This document shows positions 35,755 through 46,143 of a stretch of 64,000 bases of DNA, piece by piece (the first letter of the stretch is position 1; every line of letters begins with the position of its first letter). The notes beneath the pieces were generated by a model. That model was not told the DNA's origin, did no database searches, and saw only the letters and a list, made by a program, of their open reading frames with translations. Source of the DNA: Lachnospiraceae bacterium (GTDB lineage: Bacteria; Bacillota; Clostridia; Lachnospirales; Lachnospiraceae); NCBI GenBank assembly GCA_022647575.1, contig JALCKY010000005.1, positions 124,001 to 188,000 on the forward strand. The letters run 5' to 3'. Position numbers and translations under genes: made by a program.

Positions 35755-37245
35755 TCAGTTTTTCATCAGCTTCCGGACTGTCTGATAAAGTTCACGGTAG
35801 CGTCCGTAGATTTCCATGTATTGTTCATGCATCTCTTTTCGCGGTGCATAGGTGCGGATTTCCCTGACCAGCACTTTGGATGCTTCTGAGAGATCCCGAA
35901 AGCAGCCGGAAGCGATTCCTGTCAGCATGGCACTGCCCACCGTTCCGGCATCCGCTGTTTCAAGAGAAGTAATCGGCAGATCCAAAATATCCGCTTTCAT
36001 CTGCATCCATTCTTTCGAATGTGCACCTCCGCCGGTCGCCCGCAGAGAACGGAAATGAATTCCGGAGTCTTTCAGATATTCCAGATTCAGCATCATTTCA
36101 TACGCAACGCCTTCCATGCATCCCCTGTAGATATCCGCTGCTGTCGTAGCTGTCGTAAGTCCGAGGATGGCTCCCCGCGAACCGGTATCCATGTAAGGAG
36201 TCGCCGCACCTGCAAAATGCGGCAGGACAAGAAGTCCGGTCGGACTTGCGGATTCTCCTTCAAGAAGTTCATTGACGGAAATTCCCCGTACTTTCGCTTC
36301 TTCTTTTTCCTTTTTGGTCAGCGTGTCAACGCACCACTGTATCAGTGCACCGCCTGTATAAGAGAATGCATAGCACACATATTTTCCAGGAATGACATAG
36401 GGTACGACTGCATAGTTCCCGCGCATCATGATGTTCATGTCCGGAATTCCGTCATAGACAGGTGTCAGGCATTCCACTGTCCCCGCACCGTCAACAGCCG
36501 TATCCGAATCAAAGACGCCTGCTCCGACGGCTGCGGCAATCTGGTCATGGCTGATGCAGACAATCTTCGTCCGGACCGAAAGTCCCGTTTCCGCTGCAGC
36601 GCTTTCTGAAACATTCCCGGCAGCTGACCCGGTCGGTACCGGCTTCGACATGATCGAGGAGTCGATCCCGGCTGCCTCAAATATCTCGCGGCTCCAGACA
36701 AGATTCCGGATATCGAATCCCATTGTCCTCGTTGCCAGCGAATAATCAATCCTTCTCATTCCGGTCAGATGAAAGACCAGAAAGTCTTCCATCAGGAAAA
36801 TGTATTTTGTTTTTTTATAGATTTCCGGGCAGTTCTCCTTCATCCACATGATCTTCGGAAGGCTGTACATCTCATGGGGCTTCATGCCGGAAATGGCGCA
36901 GATTCTTTCAGCGCCGAGTTTTTCGCACAGCTCCATGCACTGCTCTTTTCCTCTGGGATCGGTATACAGCATCGCCCTGTGAAGCGGTTTTCCTTTTTCA
37001 TCCGTCATCACAAAAGTCTCCCCAAAACTCGTGATGCCGATTCCCGCTATTTCTCCGACCGCGGAAGCTGACTCTTTTATAACTTCCAGGGCACCTTCCA
37101 GGACCGCTCCGGCATCGATCTCATGCGCGCCGGATTCCCTGCTTGAAGGATATTCCCTGTAGGATCTGTGGATCTGGTTTCCATTTCCATCGAAAACCGT
37201 CAGCTTGCAGCCGGTAGTTCCGATATCCAATCCTCCGATCAGCAT
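35755..37245 (-). CDS. FGGY-family carbohydrate kinase (xylulokinase-like)
   Basis: This 496-aa protein has the N-terminal phosphate-binding segment GGLDIGTTGCKLTVFD and a second-domain segment GAGTVECLTPVYDG. It also carries the FGGY C-terminal signature region RSLRATGGGAHSKEWMQMKA and the conserved TADAGTVGSAML. It phosphorylates a ketose or polyol with ATP. It follows the isomerase gene by 18 bp, so isomerase then kinase is the expected order of reactions on an aldose. It is similar to xylulokinases, but FGGY kinases cannot be assigned a sugar by motif alone; L-fuculose, L-ribulose or D-xylulose are all possible. Confidence 0.9.
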   Translation of the reverse strand: MLIGGLDIGTTGCKLTVFDGNGNQIHRSYREYPSSRESGAHEIDAGAVLEGALEVIKESASAVGEIAGIGITSFGETFVMTDEKGKPLHRAMLYTDPRGKEQCMELCEKLGAERICAISGMKPHEMYSLPKIMWMKENCPEIYKKTKYIFLMEDFLVFHLTGMRRIDYSLATRTMGFDIRNLVWSREIFEAAGIDSSIMSKPVPTGSAAGNVSESAAAETGLSVRTKIVCISHDQIAAAVGAGVFDSDTAVDGAGTVECLTPVYDGIPDMNIMMRGNYAVVPYVIPGKYVCYAFSYTGGALIQWCVDTLTKKEKEEAKVRGISVNELLEGESASPTGLLVLPHFAGAATPYMDTGSRGAILGLTTATTAADIYRGCMEGVAYEMMLNLEYLKDSGIHFRSLRATGGGAHSKEWMQMKADILDLPITSLETADAGTVGSAMLTGIASGCFRDLSEASKVLVREIRTYAPRKEMHEQYMEIYGRYRELYQTVRKLMKN

Positions 37246-37263
37246 TGACTTCTCCCTTCCCGG

Positions 37264-38684
37264 TCAGATGTCTATATCAACCCAGTCATAATGAAGATAG
37301 GTCGTAAATGCTTCCTTCAGGATTTCCTTCTGATGTCCGACGCCGACCGAAGTATGATGCTTAAAGCCTCCGCGTGCCAGGCGGATCAGTTTATTCTGCA
37401 GATCCGGGATCTTCGCGACTCCTGCACACCCGAAATACCCGTCTTCAATCCTGTCATCGGTGAATTCCGCATCGCTGGCATAAACAACCAGTTTCCCGTC
37501 TTTCGTCTGGCAGTTTGCAAAAGTCATCGGGAACGGACGGATTCTTCCTTCATTCGTACCCCAGCCGGAACCCGGGTCTCCCTTGGCAAACATCTTATGT
37601 TCCGTCACGGTTCCTTTTGCCGTCATGAGTGACTGTGCGACCGGACCGCAGTGGAACAGGATCACCTTGTCTTCGTCATCCCCGTAATTGTTGTTCCAGT
37701 CAAGGACAGCTGACGGCTCCTCGCTTTCCAGCATCATGGCGCGCATCGTTAAAGCTGAGCAGAGGTCAATCTCGCAGGATGCGGGAATGCCTCTGTCGTT
37801 CAGCTCGCTTAAAAGAACGCATGGGCAGACGCGGAGGACGGTCTCCATTTCGTTCCAGCAGCGCAGAGAAAGGGCATCCAGATGATACTCACGGATATAA
37901 TCATCCAGGACTGTGGAAACTTTCGCCAGGGTCTTACGGTTGCTGACCGGGACTTTCGAAAAGTCCGTATAGTCCATCAGGCGTTTTTCCTTAGCCAGGA
38001 CTTTTTCGTCATCATCCTTATACTGTCCGACCTTGTAGAACAGTTCGGAAAGGTCAAATGATTCCACCGTGATTCCGTACTTCTGCAGCGTCAGTTCATC
38101 AAAACGGGTTGTCTTGAAAGCTGTCGTGCGGGCACCGATGCATCCGACCGTGAAGCGCTTCATTCCGTTCACGACACGGCAGACGGCGGCAAAATCCTTC
38201 AGATTCTGTGCAAATGCTTCAGACAGCGGATGCACGACATGCGGCTTCAGAACGGTAAAAGGCAGACCATACTGCGTGAAGACATCTGTCACCGAAAACT
38301 TTCCGCAGAAGGCATCGCGTCTGTGCGCAAAGTCCATCTTTCCGATTTCATCCGGATAGGCCTGCAGAAGAATCGGTACGCCGGCATCCTGCAATGCCGT
38401 TACCGCACCGTTCTCATCGGCAAAAATCGGCATGGAGAAAATGACGCCGTCATATTCCCCTTCATGTTCCTTCAGCCATTTGCATAAAGCCGGCCTTCGT
38501 CCCTCGTCTCGATGCCGCCGTAGCGGGTTGCCTCCTTATCCATCGCGATGTACCCGTATCCGGCATCCGTGACTGCCTTGATCATATCTTCTCTAGCCCC
38601 GTAGATCAGCTCGCCCGGCATGAAGCCGCGGTTGCAGAACGCAAGTGCAAAGGTCATTTTCTTCTTTTCCATTTTAATCGTCAT
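37264..38684 (-). pseudogene. L-fucose/L-arabinose isomerase-like protein with one frameshift
   Basis: The 5' frame has MTFALAFCNRGFMPGELI. The native frame continues after 38479-38481 (a T run on the plus strand; one A missing on the coding strand) as WLKEHEGEYDGVIFSMPIF. It then reads KMDFAHRRDAFCGKF and CNEMETVLRVCPCVLLSELN, the active-site region typical of fucose-isomerase folds, and ends with HHTSVGVGHQ. In total it is about 470 aa, normal for this clade. ATG 38684 is too close to AAAGG, so ATG 38672 (MEKKK) is the better start. It sits 7 bp after the aldolase stop and 18 bp before the kinase, so it is a central enzyme of the operon. As written the product is a 70-aa fragment. Confidence 0.85.
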
Positions 38685-38691
38685 CCTTTCT

Positions 38692-39561
38692 TCAGCTGTT
38701 CATCATTCCGAATGTACGGATCGCCAGTTTTACATTTTCCTTCATAGCCTTTCTTGCCGCGACGGCAAGATCCGTAAAGAAAACAGGCTTTCCTTCGTCA
38801 AGGCTGCGGATCCACTCCGCTGCAGCCGTTCCTCCGGATTTATCCATATAAGTAAAATAGTTGATCTTGCGGACACCGGCGCGGATTGCCGAACGGAAGC
38901 CCTCATCCGTAACGCCTGAGCCCCCGTGCATCACGACCGGAATGCCGCCTGTTTCTTTCCGGACGCGTTCCACGACCGTGAAATCCAGCTTTGGTTCCGT
39001 CAGGTAGATTCCGTGCGTCGTACCGAAGGAGCAGGCGAGCGCATCGATTTTCGTCTTTTCCACGAACTCTTTTGCAAGAACCGGATCCGTATAGATCTTG
39101 GATTCATCCTCTGCGCCGGTATGATCGCCGGAACCGGATTCGCGGCGTCCCATGGAACCCAGCTCAGCTTCGATGGAAGCCCCTGCTGCATGTGCCATTT
39201 CGGAAGCCTTCAGGGTATTCGCCAGATTCTCCTCATACGGCTGCGTCGAACCGTCGTACATGATCGACGTGAAGCCCAGCTCCAGCGCTTCCTTCAGATA
39301 TTCCAGTGTTTCGCCGTGGTCCAGATGCACGCAGACCGGGACGGATGCATTCTTTGCCGCTGCAAGCATCAGGGGCGCCGCTTCCTTCAGGGGTAAAATT
39401 ACTTCATGACACTGCGCATGCTGGATGATGACCGGCATTTTCAATTCTTCAGCTGCTGCGATAATTCCTTCCAGCGCCTCATAATCCGGAGTATTGAAAG
39501 AACCGACCGCATAGGAATTCTCTTCTGCAATTTTCAGGATCTGCTGCAGGTTGACTAACAT
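38692..39561 (-). CDS. Class II fructose/tagatose-bisphosphate-type aldolase
   Basis: This 289-aa protein starts at ATG 39561 behind GGAGGAG, overlapping the end of the DUF4432 gene in ATGTTAG, a translational-coupling arrangement. A longer frame upstream (to 39729) lies wholly inside that gene and is not used. Family motifs are NSYAVGSFNTPDYEA, VPVCVHLDHGET (zinc ligand His), IEAELGSMG, and the phosphate/zinc segment VMHGGSGVTDEGFR. It cleaves ketose (bis)phosphates to triose phosphate and an aldehyde in a Zn2+-dependent reaction. In context it would act after the isomerase and FGGY kinase. If the substrate were a 6-deoxyketose phosphate, lactaldehyde for AldA would be produced, but that is inference. 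Confidence 0.9.
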   Translation of the reverse strand: MLVNLQQILKIAEENSYAVGSFNTPDYEALEGIIAAAEELKMPVIIQHAQCHEVILPLKEAAPLMLAAAKNASVPVCVHLDHGETLEYLKEALELGFTSIMYDGSTQPYEENLANTLKASEMAHAAGASIEAELGSMGRRESGSGDHTGAEDESKIYTDPVLAKEFVEKTKIDALACSFGTTHGIYLTEPKLDFTVVERVRKETGGIPVVMHGGSGVTDEGFRSAIRAGVRKINYFTYMDKSGGTAAAEWIRSLDEGKPVFFTDLAVAARKAMKENVKLAIRTFGMMNS

Positions 39562-40535
39562 GTTTTCTCCTCCTTCTCCATCATCGTGATTTTTACTGAA
39601 TAAGTTTTCTTTTCCCCGGGTGCCAGGAATTTCAGGATTCCTTTCTCCCTCATGATATTCCTTCCGTCCGGATAGGCATTTCCGCATTCCAGGCCGAGGA
39701 CATAATCCCGCACGCCCATCATCTTCCATTCCACGAAGCAGTCCAGTTCTTCCGCATTGTAGTCAATGGCAAGCCCGATTTTTTTCTTCGGCTGGAAAAT
39801 GGAAGCATGTCCGCATTTCTTCATTTCGTGGTAATAGCAGCGTTCCTCATAGCCCGGCGTCGGCTTCTCCATGTTCATCCAGTTTTTGATATCTTCCGCC
39901 GCATGGGTATTTCTCGGCGTGACTTTATCCGATGCGATCCGGACAATACTGTCCTCATCCAGCATCGGGTAGCCCATATTCATGTGATACAGGATCTCAA
40001 AGGGTTCTTTGTGATCCCCTCTGTTTTCGATTACATCCGTAAAGGTGAATTCATTTTTTTCGATGGGAAATGCAAACGTTCTGGAAAGTACAAGCTTTCT
40101 GCCGAAGATCTGCTCATCCGGCGTCCGGGTTCTGATTACAAGATTCCCGTCCTCTTCTTCCCACTGCACATGATCGGCCGGTGTATTGGCAATGGATCCA
40201 TGAAGAGGCAGTACCTCTCCCTGATCGGTGCAGGGATTCCCTACTGCCTGCAGGCCGCAGGTCGTCAGAAAACCCGCTGTAAAAGACTTCAGGAAATTCG
40301 TCCCTTCCGACTCATAGTAAGCCGGCGCGGCATAGCCGCAGGGTGAGAAATAACTCAGGTTCTGTCCGCGGAAACGAAGTCTTGAGATATCTGCATTCCG
40401 GTCAGGGGAAATCACGGCTTCCAGGCCGTTTGCGTTCCTCACTTCAAGGAGGCGCATGCCGTCGCCTTTTCCGCCGACCAGCCGATGCTCCTCTATGCCG
40501 TATACCTGTGTCTCATGACCGAAGTACTGATTCAT
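39555..40535 (-). CDS. DUF4432 / aldose-1-epimerase-fold protein
   Basis: This 326-aa protein starts at ATG 40535, 9 nt after AAGGAG; the ATG at 40544 touches the ribosome site and is too close. It has the galactose-mutarotase-like fold: GLEAVISPDRNADISRL near the start, TTCGLQAVGNP, LHGSIANTPADH (a catalytic His candidate), EILYHMNMGYPML and VLGLECGNAYPDGR. DUF4432 proteins are found in sugar and sugar-acid operons and probably interconvert anomers. It is located between the GH20 gene and the aldolase gene in the same operon. Its exact substrate is unknown. Confidence 0.85.
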   Translation of the reverse strand: MNQYFGHETQVYGIEEHRLVGGKGDGMRLLEVRNANGLEAVISPDRNADISRLRFRGQNLSYFSPCGYAAPAYYESEGTNFLKSFTAGFLTTCGLQAVGNPCTDQGEVLPLHGSIANTPADHVQWEEEDGNLVIRTRTPDEQIFGRKLVLSRTFAFPIEKNEFTFTDVIENRGDHKEPFEILYHMNMGYPMLDEDSIVRIASDKVTPRNTHAAEDIKNWMNMEKPTPGYEERCYYHEMKKCGHASIFQPKKKIGLAIDYNAEELDCFVEWKMMGVRDYVLGLECGNAYPDGRNIMREKGILKFLAPGEKKTYSVKITMMEKEEKTC

Positions 40536-40640
40536 TTTCCGCATCTCCTTTTAAATGAAGGATAATCCTCCCGGAGATTGAAAAATAGTTATGAATGTTT
40601 CAAAAACTTTAAATTCTTCCGTTTTTCATGCTTGCGGAAA

Positions 40641-42212
40641 TCATTTCTGCTGCTTCATCATTTTCAGCAGCACAGGCATATCGCTTAATCTGAAAAACTG
40701 GGTCGCAAACCTGCGTGCAAACTCCCGGCTTGGTTTAGAGCTCTCCACGGTCTTCTCCCGGATTTCCGGAGTCATGGCTGAATTCATTTTCACGAAATAC
40801 GCCATCGTTTCGCTCTGCCTTGCACTGCCTTTCGGATTGCAGGACTCCAAAGGAGTGCAGGATACTCCTCCCTCTGCGCATTTCTGCATAAGGACCGGCA
40901 GCCTTGAAAGGAACGAAGAATAGTTTTTCGAACCGGACCAGGCATTCTCTGCCAGAGCGTAGATCCTTGGAAAGATATGTTTTTCCAGCTCCCCATCCGA
41001 TTCGATATGTTCCGACCAGAGACAGGCTTCCATCCCCCTGAAAGAAGCACAGCCGCTATAGTCTTTTTTCCCGATCTTCGGACGGGATCCGTAGACCTTT
41101 CTCAGCGGGATCATGCTGTGCGGATAATCGAGATAGAGTTCAAACATATCCGAATAAATAAACTTCCCTTTGTCAGAAAAATCCTTCAGCAGTTTTGCCC
41201 TTTGTATATTCCAGTACTGGACAGACATTTCATCCGGCCGAATTTCGGAAATCAGGGTATCGTCCCAGCATACAGGAACCTTTCCGTATTTCTTCAGGAT
41301 TACGGAAATCCGCTTTGAGAAATACCCCTGCAGGTCATCGGACGTCAGGAGATGTTCCTCTTCCATCCTTCTTCGGCAGTCCGGACATGCTTCCCATTCA
41401 TTCTTCGGCGCCTCATCGCCGCCGATATGGAACCGTCCGGAGGGAAAGAGCTCACACACCTCTTTAAGGAGCCGTTCGAGGAAAGTGAAGGTTTCCTCTT
41501 TTCCCGCGCACAGGATTGTACGGTAAATGCCCCCGCATTCCGCAAGCTGCACTTTTTCCCGGCGGCAGCTGTATTCCGGATAAGCGGCAAGGATGCCCAG
41601 GGTATGCCCCGGAAGATCGATTTCGGGAATAATTTCCATTCCGCGTCTGCGTGCATATTCCACGATCTGACGGATCTCATCCTGTGTATAATAGCTGCCG
41701 CCGGTCTCATGAAGAAGCGGGAACTGCCTGGATTCAATCCTCCATCCCTGGTCATCCGACAGATGCCAGTGGAGGACATTGATCTTGGCCAGAGTGCTGT
41801 ATTCAATGATTCTTTTCACTTCCCCCGCGGAGAAAAAATGTCTTGCACAGTCCAGCATCAATCCGCGGTGGGCAAGGGATGGTGCATCCTCAATCCGGCA
41901 GACCGGGAGCATCCCTTCCCGGTCCTTCAGGAGAAAGAGCGTGGTCAGACCCCAGATGGCGCCGCGCTCACAGGAGGCTGCTATCTCCACCTGTTTCTCT
42001 CCGATATTTATCCGGTACCCCTCCTCCGGAAGCTCATTTTCCCGGACAAGTCTTACGGCATCGGATTTCCCGGCGGGGTCGGTTCCTGTCCTTTCGCAAT
42101 AGGCATCGGCACACCATGGGGCGAATTCTCCTGTCTCAATCCCCTTGGGAAACAGGCGTTTCGCTCCTCCGTCCGTCATCCTGCCCCTGACTTCAGGAAC
42201 AATCTTAATCAT
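40641..42212 (-). CDS. GH20 beta-N-acetylhexosaminidase-like glycosidase
   Basis: This 523-aa protein has an N-terminal GH20b-like domain (about 1-105) and a catalytic barrel with HRGLMLDCARHFF, NVLHWHLSDDQGWRIE, EIDLPGHTLG and the Asp-Glu catalytic pair HIGGDEAPKNEW. The Asp polarises the N-acetyl group and the Glu is the acid/base. There is no signal peptide, so it acts on imported glycans or lysates. Its ATG overlaps the GH3 stop in ATGATTAA, so the two are translationally coupled. It would release terminal GlcNAc or GalNAc from mucin-type or N-glycans. Confidence 0.92.
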   Translation of the reverse strand: MIKIVPEVRGRMTDGGAKRLFPKGIETGEFAPWCADAYCERTGTDPAGKSDAVRLVRENELPEEGYRINIGEKQVEIAASCERGAIWGLTTLFLLKDREGMLPVCRIEDAPSLAHRGLMLDCARHFFSAGEVKRIIEYSTLAKINVLHWHLSDDQGWRIESRQFPLLHETGGSYYTQDEIRQIVEYARRRGMEIIPEIDLPGHTLGILAAYPEYSCRREKVQLAECGGIYRTILCAGKEETFTFLERLLKEVCELFPSGRFHIGGDEAPKNEWEACPDCRRRMEEEHLLTSDDLQGYFSKRISVILKKYGKVPVCWDDTLISEIRPDEMSVQYWNIQRAKLLKDFSDKGKFIYSDMFELYLDYPHSMIPLRKVYGSRPKIGKKDYSGCASFRGMEACLWSEHIESDGELEKHIFPRIYALAENAWSGSKNYSSFLSRLPVLMQKCAEGGVSCTPLESCNPKGSARQSETMAYFVKMNSAMTPEIREKTVESSKPSREFARRFATQFFRLSDMPVLLKMMKQQK

Positions 42213-44688
42213 CGGATGATCCTCCCTTATCTTCGCACGGCAGCGGCTGGCTTTTCTCTTTCTTCATGAATTCCGATGCTGCACGCAGCAGATGCCCATT
42301 CGCAAGATCGGTGATGGCATAAGCCATATTCATCTGAAGCCTTCCTCCACCCATCTGGATCATGGCACGGGTGCTGTTCCTCGGGATCAGGTTCAGGACA
42401 AAATCCTGGTTCTTGACCATGGCATCCTTATCTTCCCCTTCCGGCATGGCTGCGATTTTCCTGCTGCTTCCCCACGACACCTTTCATGATCGACCGGTAA
42501 ATGACCCTGCCCATCCCGGTCGTCCTGTAATCTCCGATCGGCGATTCAATCGTGTAGGGCGTAACCGGAGGCTCGGGCGGAATCCTGTGTGCCAGAAGTT
42601 CAGAGAAGACCGCATCTGAAATTGTCCCGCCGGCAATATGCTCATAAGCATCACAGACCGCTTCGGAATACGGCGGTTCCGCGGCCGGATACCCTGACAG
42701 GACAGCCTTTCCGGTCAGACGGATATCACGGCTTGAAGCACCGACAAGAATGGGATAGGTTCCGTTTTCCACGACCCAGTCCCGGATGCCGGCATGGTAG
42801 TAGGCAAGATCCGATTCAGGGAAAGAAAGTTCCGCTGTCTTTTCCTCTCCGGGCTTCAGGCTTATTTTTGCATAGTACCCGCAGTTCCTTTTCCGGTTTG
42901 AACACGGCACTGTTTTCATTTCTTCCGGAATAAAGCTGGACGATCTCCCTGCCCGCGACGCTGCCTTTATTTCGTATCCGTACGGAAACGATGATCCTGT
43001 TTTCTTCCTGTCTGATTTCAAGACTGCTGTATTCAAACTCGGTATAGCTCAAGCCGAATCCGAAGGGATAGCGTATTTTCTCAGGGGCTTTATCGAAATA
43101 ACGGTAGCCCGCGAAAATTCCTTCCCTGTACTGTTCGATTTTCCCTTTGCTGTATTTCTCACCGAACGGGATATCCCCGCACGTCTTCATCCATGTCTCG
43201 CTCAGCTTGCCGCATGGATTGACCTCCCCGTAGAGCAGGCGCCGGCATGCTTCCCCGCCTTCCTCTCCCGGAAGGACCATGTTCAGAATGCCTGCAGCCT
43301 GATCCGCAAACGGCACTTCCATCGGACTGCCCCCGGAAAGAACGACAGCGACTTTCTTCCCTGCCCTGCACAGCGCGTCAATCAGCTCCAGCTGGTTCCG
43401 AGGCATGGAAAGGTCCTCCCGGTCAAATCCTTCGCTTTCGTAACTGTCCGTCAAGCCTCCGAAGAACAGGATGGTATCATAATCCGCAGCCGTTCTCAGT
43501 GCTGAGTTTTTGAGATTCTCATCTGTCTCCCCGGAAGCTTCGCGGTATCCCTGCACATACTCATAAGGAACCCCCGCCCGGTCGAAAGCTGCTTTCGGAC
43601 TTGTCAGATAAGCCGGATTGAGACCGCTTGATCCGGCACCCTGGCAGCGCATCTTCTCAAAAAGTTCTCCCGTTACCAGGACTTTTTTATTTCGATCAAG
43701 CGGCAGTATCCCGTCATTTTTCAGCAGAACCGCACACTCTTCGGCAATCTGTTCCGCAAGCATGCTGTGTTTCTTCAGCAGGGCATCGATTGTTTCGGGC
43801 TTCCTGACTGTTTTCTGTGCATCGGATATCAGCGTCAGCACCCTTCGGACAGACGTATCCAATGTCTCCGCAGACAGGCTTCCGTTTTTCAATGCCTCCA
43901 GAATGGCATTCCGGTTCGCATGAATGCCGCCGGGCATATCAAGATCCAGGCCGGCTTTTACGCCCGCGACGCGGTCGCGTGTCGCGCCCCAGTCGCTCAT
44001 GGCCAGACCGTCGAATTTCCATTCTTTCCGCAGGATATCCGTAAGAAGCTTTTTATTTTCCGAGCAGTGGATTCCGTTGATTTTATTGTAGGCACACATG
44101 ATGGTCCGGGGCTTTCCCTCCCGTACGCAGATCTCGAAACCGCGAAGATAAAGTTCACGGATCGTCCGTTCGTCCGCAACGGAGTCTCCCATGTAGCGAT
44201 GATTCTCGCAGTTATTCAAGGCAAAGTGCTTGGGGCATGCAGCCGTTCCGGATTCCTGGATTCCCCGGGTATAAGAAGCCGCCATCTTTCCGGACAGCAG
44301 GGGATCCTCGGAAAAATATTCGAAATTCCGTCCGCAGCGCGGATCCCTCTTCAGGTTGAGTGCCGGGTCCCAGGAGAACATCGACGCCATAGGCGGCGCA
44401 CTCCTCGCCGATTGCTTTTCCCATTCGCTCTGCATTTTCAGGATCCCAGCTGTCCGCGATGGCTGCAGGACACGGGAATGCCGTCGAAGGACAGGATTTT
44501 CCCAGCCCCGTCATGCCTTCCCCGTCGGAATCCGCTTTCCTTCGGACTCCGAGCGGCCCGTCCGTAAGAGAAACCGAAGGGATGCCGAGCCTCGGCACCG
44601 CATTCGTCATCCACGAATTGTATCCTTCCAGCAGGGCTGCCTTCTCACCGGCCGTCAGTTCTTTTAAAAGCTCTTCCGTCTTCTTCAT
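42205..44688 (-). pseudogene. GH3 beta-glycosidase with three frameshifts
   Basis: The pieces reconstruct one GH3 protein of about 825 aa: an N-terminal domain with LGIPSVSLTDGPLGVR; then LNLKRDPRCGRNFEYFSEDP, CPKHFALNNCE and the nucleophile segment DGLAMSDWGATRD (Asp in SDW); a C-terminal alpha/beta domain with VVLSGGSPMEVPF; and a fibronectin-like domain with GFGLSYTEFEYSS. Shifts lie at 44364-44366 (+1), 42877-42882 (+1) and 42470-42473 (+1 in a G run). ATG 44688 follows AAGGAGAGG. The first intact piece is only 158 aa, so the enzyme is lost as written. It opens the minus-strand operon and is divergent from an AraC regulator. Beta-glucosidase, beta-xylosidase or hexosaminidase activity would all be possible. 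Confidence 0.87.
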
Positions 44689-44799
44689 GCGCCTCTCCTT
44701 AACCCGAACACCTTTGTCAGTAAAATGGTACCGTCATCGGCAGAACATCGTTATCAAATTCCTGCTGTTATTGCCGCTATTTTATTCTGATATTTCCGG

Positions 44800-44829
44800 A
44801 TGACAGAATTTCGATATTTATATCATAAT
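44800..44829 (+). promoter_or_regulatory. Candidate promoter of the AraC regulator
   Basis: ATGACA (44800-44805), an 18-bp spacer and CATAAT (44824-44829) lie 85 bp before the regulator ATG in the 225-bp divergent gap. The AT-rich tract around it (many ATAT steps) could also hold AraC binding sites, but I see no clear repeat. Confidence 0.35.
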
Positions 44830-44913
44830 ATCAATAGTAATATTTCCCGGTTTCTGCTATCATTTATCTCAGGCAGACATCAAACAGGAATGCCTGCAAA
44901 GGAGATCCAAGTC

Positions 44914-46140
44914 ATGTCTGAAAATGCGGAACGCAACTTAAGACTATTCCAGGAATTGATCACCTGCGCGCACAATGTTTATTTCTGGACCTATGACTCC
45001 CATCTGGCAAATACCTATACGAACTGTCCGGATGCCGCCGTCCTCAATCCTCTCTTTCTCGGAAATGAAGAGCAGACGCGCCTTCTTCTGCCTCTCGGTG
45101 AAAAGGACCGTCCGGCGGTGCTTGAGGATTCCCTGGGTCTTTTATGGATAGCCGATTATGAAAAGGATACCGTCGGCGTTCTCCTGTATATCCATGTCAT
45201 CGGTCCGGTCTTCATCGAAGACTTCTCTGAAAGGACTCTGGAGAATGCACTGCGCAGCATGGATATTCCAGCCGGCAGAAGGCAGCCCATCCTCAAAGTA
45301 CTGGAAGCACTGCCCGTGATTCCCGTCACCCGTTTCTATGAATACGGGATCATGCTTCATTACTGCATCTGCGGAGAAAAAATCGCCTTCAGCGATCTGC
45401 AGTATCCCGAATCCCATAAAAGCATGAAAAAGGAAAACGCCTCGCAGCCCGAATCCCACGGGACCTGGGCCATGGAACAGGAACTTCTGCGGCTGATTGA
45501 GGAGGGAAATCCGGATTACCGGAAGAAGGCCGGAAAACTGGTTACCGGCGGAAATGTCGCAAATCTCGGAAGAGGCGATTCTATCCGTCAGGTCAAGAAC
45601 ATCACGATTATCTTCACCGCTTTATGCACGCGTGCTGCCATCCGGGGCGGACTGTCTCCTGAAGTCGCCTATACCCTGAGCGATAAATATATCATCGGGA
45701 TCGAATCCTGCTCCGCCCTGTCCGAAGTAGCCGAAACCAATGATGCGATGCAGGAGGATTTCGTAAACCGCGTACATCAGTGCAGGCTGAAACAGTATTC
45801 CGTGCCGATCCAGAACTGCTGCAATTACATTCAGCTCCATATCGGCGACAGGAATTCCATACCGGATCTTGCCAGACAGACCGGCTATTCCGAAAACTAT
45901 CTTTCCCGGAAGTTCCGTAAGGAAATGGGAATCACGCTGACGGAATATGTCACTGGACAGCGGATCGAGGCCGCTAAGGAAATGCTGATTTCCGGCACGG
46001 AAGAAATACAGGATATCTGCACCAGGCTCGGGTTCGGCTCGCAGAGCTATTTCGGAGAGGTCTTCCGGAAATATACGAAGATGTCGCCCAGCGAATACCG
46101 TGCAAAATGGCGCGAAGCCGGGACAATTCAGAAGGAGTAA
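44914..46140 (+). CDS. AraC-family transcriptional regulator of the divergent glycosidase operon
   Basis: This 408-aa protein starts at ATG 44914, 9 nt after AAAGGAG (44898-44904). The open frame extends upstream to 44800 but has no ribosome site there. The N-terminal 280 residues are a sensor region without a recognised domain (TCAHNVYFWTYDSH at the start). The C-terminal AraC domain has VQ-type motif SIPDLARQTGYSENYLSRKF, DICTRLGFGSQSYFGEVFRK and the ending KMSPSEYRAKW. It is divergent from the GH3-GH20-aldolase operon and convergent (3 bp) with the phosphotriesterase-like gene, so the GH3 operon is its likely target. The inducer is unknown, presumably a sugar. Confidence 0.9.
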   Translation: MSENAERNLRLFQELITCAHNVYFWTYDSHLANTYTNCPDAAVLNPLFLGNEEQTRLLLPLGEKDRPAVLEDSLGLLWIADYEKDTVGVLLYIHVIGPVFIEDFSERTLENALRSMDIPAGRRQPILKVLEALPVIPVTRFYEYGIMLHYCICGEKIAFSDLQYPESHKSMKKENASQPESHGTWAMEQELLRLIEEGNPDYRKKAGKLVTGGNVANLGRGDSIRQVKNITIIFTALCTRAAIRGGLSPEVAYTLSDKYIIGIESCSALSEVAETNDAMQEDFVNRVHQCRLKQYSVPIQNCCNYIQLHIGDRNSIPDLARQTGYSENYLSRKFRKEMGITLTEYVTGQRIEAAKEMLISGTEEIQDICTRLGFGSQSYFGEVFRKYTKMSPSEYRAKWREAGTIQKE

Positions 46141-46143
46141 AAT

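Noticed and set aside
38692-39729. Long aldolase with 56 extra N-terminal residues
   Set aside because: The extra part overlaps the DUF4432 gene in another frame; ATG 39561 has GGAGGAG and begins the conserved domain.
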